Source: CAYWYR01 sp964462685 (GTDB lineage: Bacteria; Bacteroidota; Ignavibacteria; Kapaibacteriales; UBA2268). Taken from it: a DNA stretch of 6,030 bases. The stretch spans positions 1-6,030 of the forward strand of contig CAYWYR010000038.1 of assembly GCA_964462685.1 (NCBI GenBank), given 5' to 3'. The notes under the pieces were generated by a model. That model searched no databases, was not told the DNA's origin, and was given only the letters and a program-made list of their open reading frames with translations. Position 1 is the stretch's first letter. Each line of letters starts with the position of its first letter. Of this stretch, positions 5,812 to 6,030 are shown piece by piece. The translations under genes and the position numbers were made by a program.

Positions 5812-6030
5812 ACATATATTTAAAGTATAGTTCTTCCTTTTGCATATGGTCATGCCGACATTCCGGAGCATGCTCAGTGTGACATGCCCACCGAATGACA
5901 AAAGGCGGGCGGGATTCCTCGGGCTTGGCCACTCGGAATGACGGCGGCAATACAAGCCAAGTCTCCAATTGTCCCAGGAGGGACCGCTTTACAGGAGTGA
6001 TTCCCATCACGACTAAGGTAAAGCGAGGGA
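5812..6030 (-). repeat. Interspersed hairpin-rich repeat, copy B (longer, inverted relative to copy A)
   Basis: Bases 5888-5985 match 1-100 in inverted orientation. Copy B extends further on both sides. At 5851-5887 there are further short dyads (CATGC/GCATG). At 5971-5984 GTCCC/GGGAC forms a stem with a four-base loop, against six bases in copy A. At 5985-6025 an eight-pair stem, CGCTTTAC/GTAAAGCG, encloses a second stem, GTGAT/ATCAC (5997-6001 with 6006-6010). The right end lies beyond the window. The open frame across 5810-6010 on the minus strand translates the repeat and has no support as a gene. From memory, the CACTGAGC and CATTCCGAG-type cores resemble widely scattered repeat families, here joined in one element. 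Confidence 0.8.

Noticed and set aside
5810..6010. 66-residue minus-strand frame at the right edge
   Set aside because: It lies wholly inside repeat copy B; its sequence follows the repeat hairpins.
1..6030. CRISPR array, tRNA or rRNA genes, transposase
   Set aside because: No regularly spaced direct repeats, no cloverleaf-like or rRNA-like segments and no transposase-like protein were seen on either strand.

Overview
The window (about 6 kb, moderate G+C) looks like the chromosome of a flagellated member of the Bacteroidota/Chlorobiota (FCB) group. A TonB-dependent receptor with an N-terminal carboxypeptidase-regulatory-like domain is the hallmark of that group. The flagellar rod genes flgB and flgC narrow it towards its motile lineages, for example Ignavibacteria, Kapabacteria or Balneolota. 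That placement is inference; no rRNA or other phylogenetic marker is present.

Layout. Positions 1-100 hold one copy of a hairpin-rich interspersed repeat. The minus strand then carries a flagellar block transcribed from about 1700 down to 110: flgB, flgC and a 100-residue protein I cannot name, separated by unusually wide spacers (137 and 144 bp) that contain inverted repeats. A good sigma-54-type promoter match lies upstream of flgB. Divergent from flgB, on the plus strand, is a 47-residue two-helix membrane protein with a Shine-Dalgarno sequence and its own strong rho-independent terminator. Converging on it is a complete 763-residue TonB-dependent outer-membrane receptor (minus strand). 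Divergent from the receptor, across a 219-bp spacer, is a complete di-heme cytochrome c peroxidase predicted to be a lipoprotein (plus strand). The last 350 bp contain no gene. They hold a perfect 24-bp palindrome and a second, longer copy of the repeat from the left end, inverted relative to it.

How the genes work together. FlgB and FlgC are proximal rod proteins and act together in the flagellar basal body; the small protein after flgC may be an unnamed flagellar accessory. The receptor and peroxidase are both envelope proteins. Their divergent arrangement allows shared control, but nothing in the sequence proves it.

I do not see a clear new multi-gene system. The most worthwhile novelties are the uncharacterised protein at the end of the flagellar block, the 47-residue membrane protein with its terminator, the sigma-54-like site before flgB, the complementary 15-mers on either side of flgC, and the structured repeat pair. 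In that pair, stems are kept while loops and single bases differ, and both copies sit downstream of a gene in the same orientation relative to transcription.
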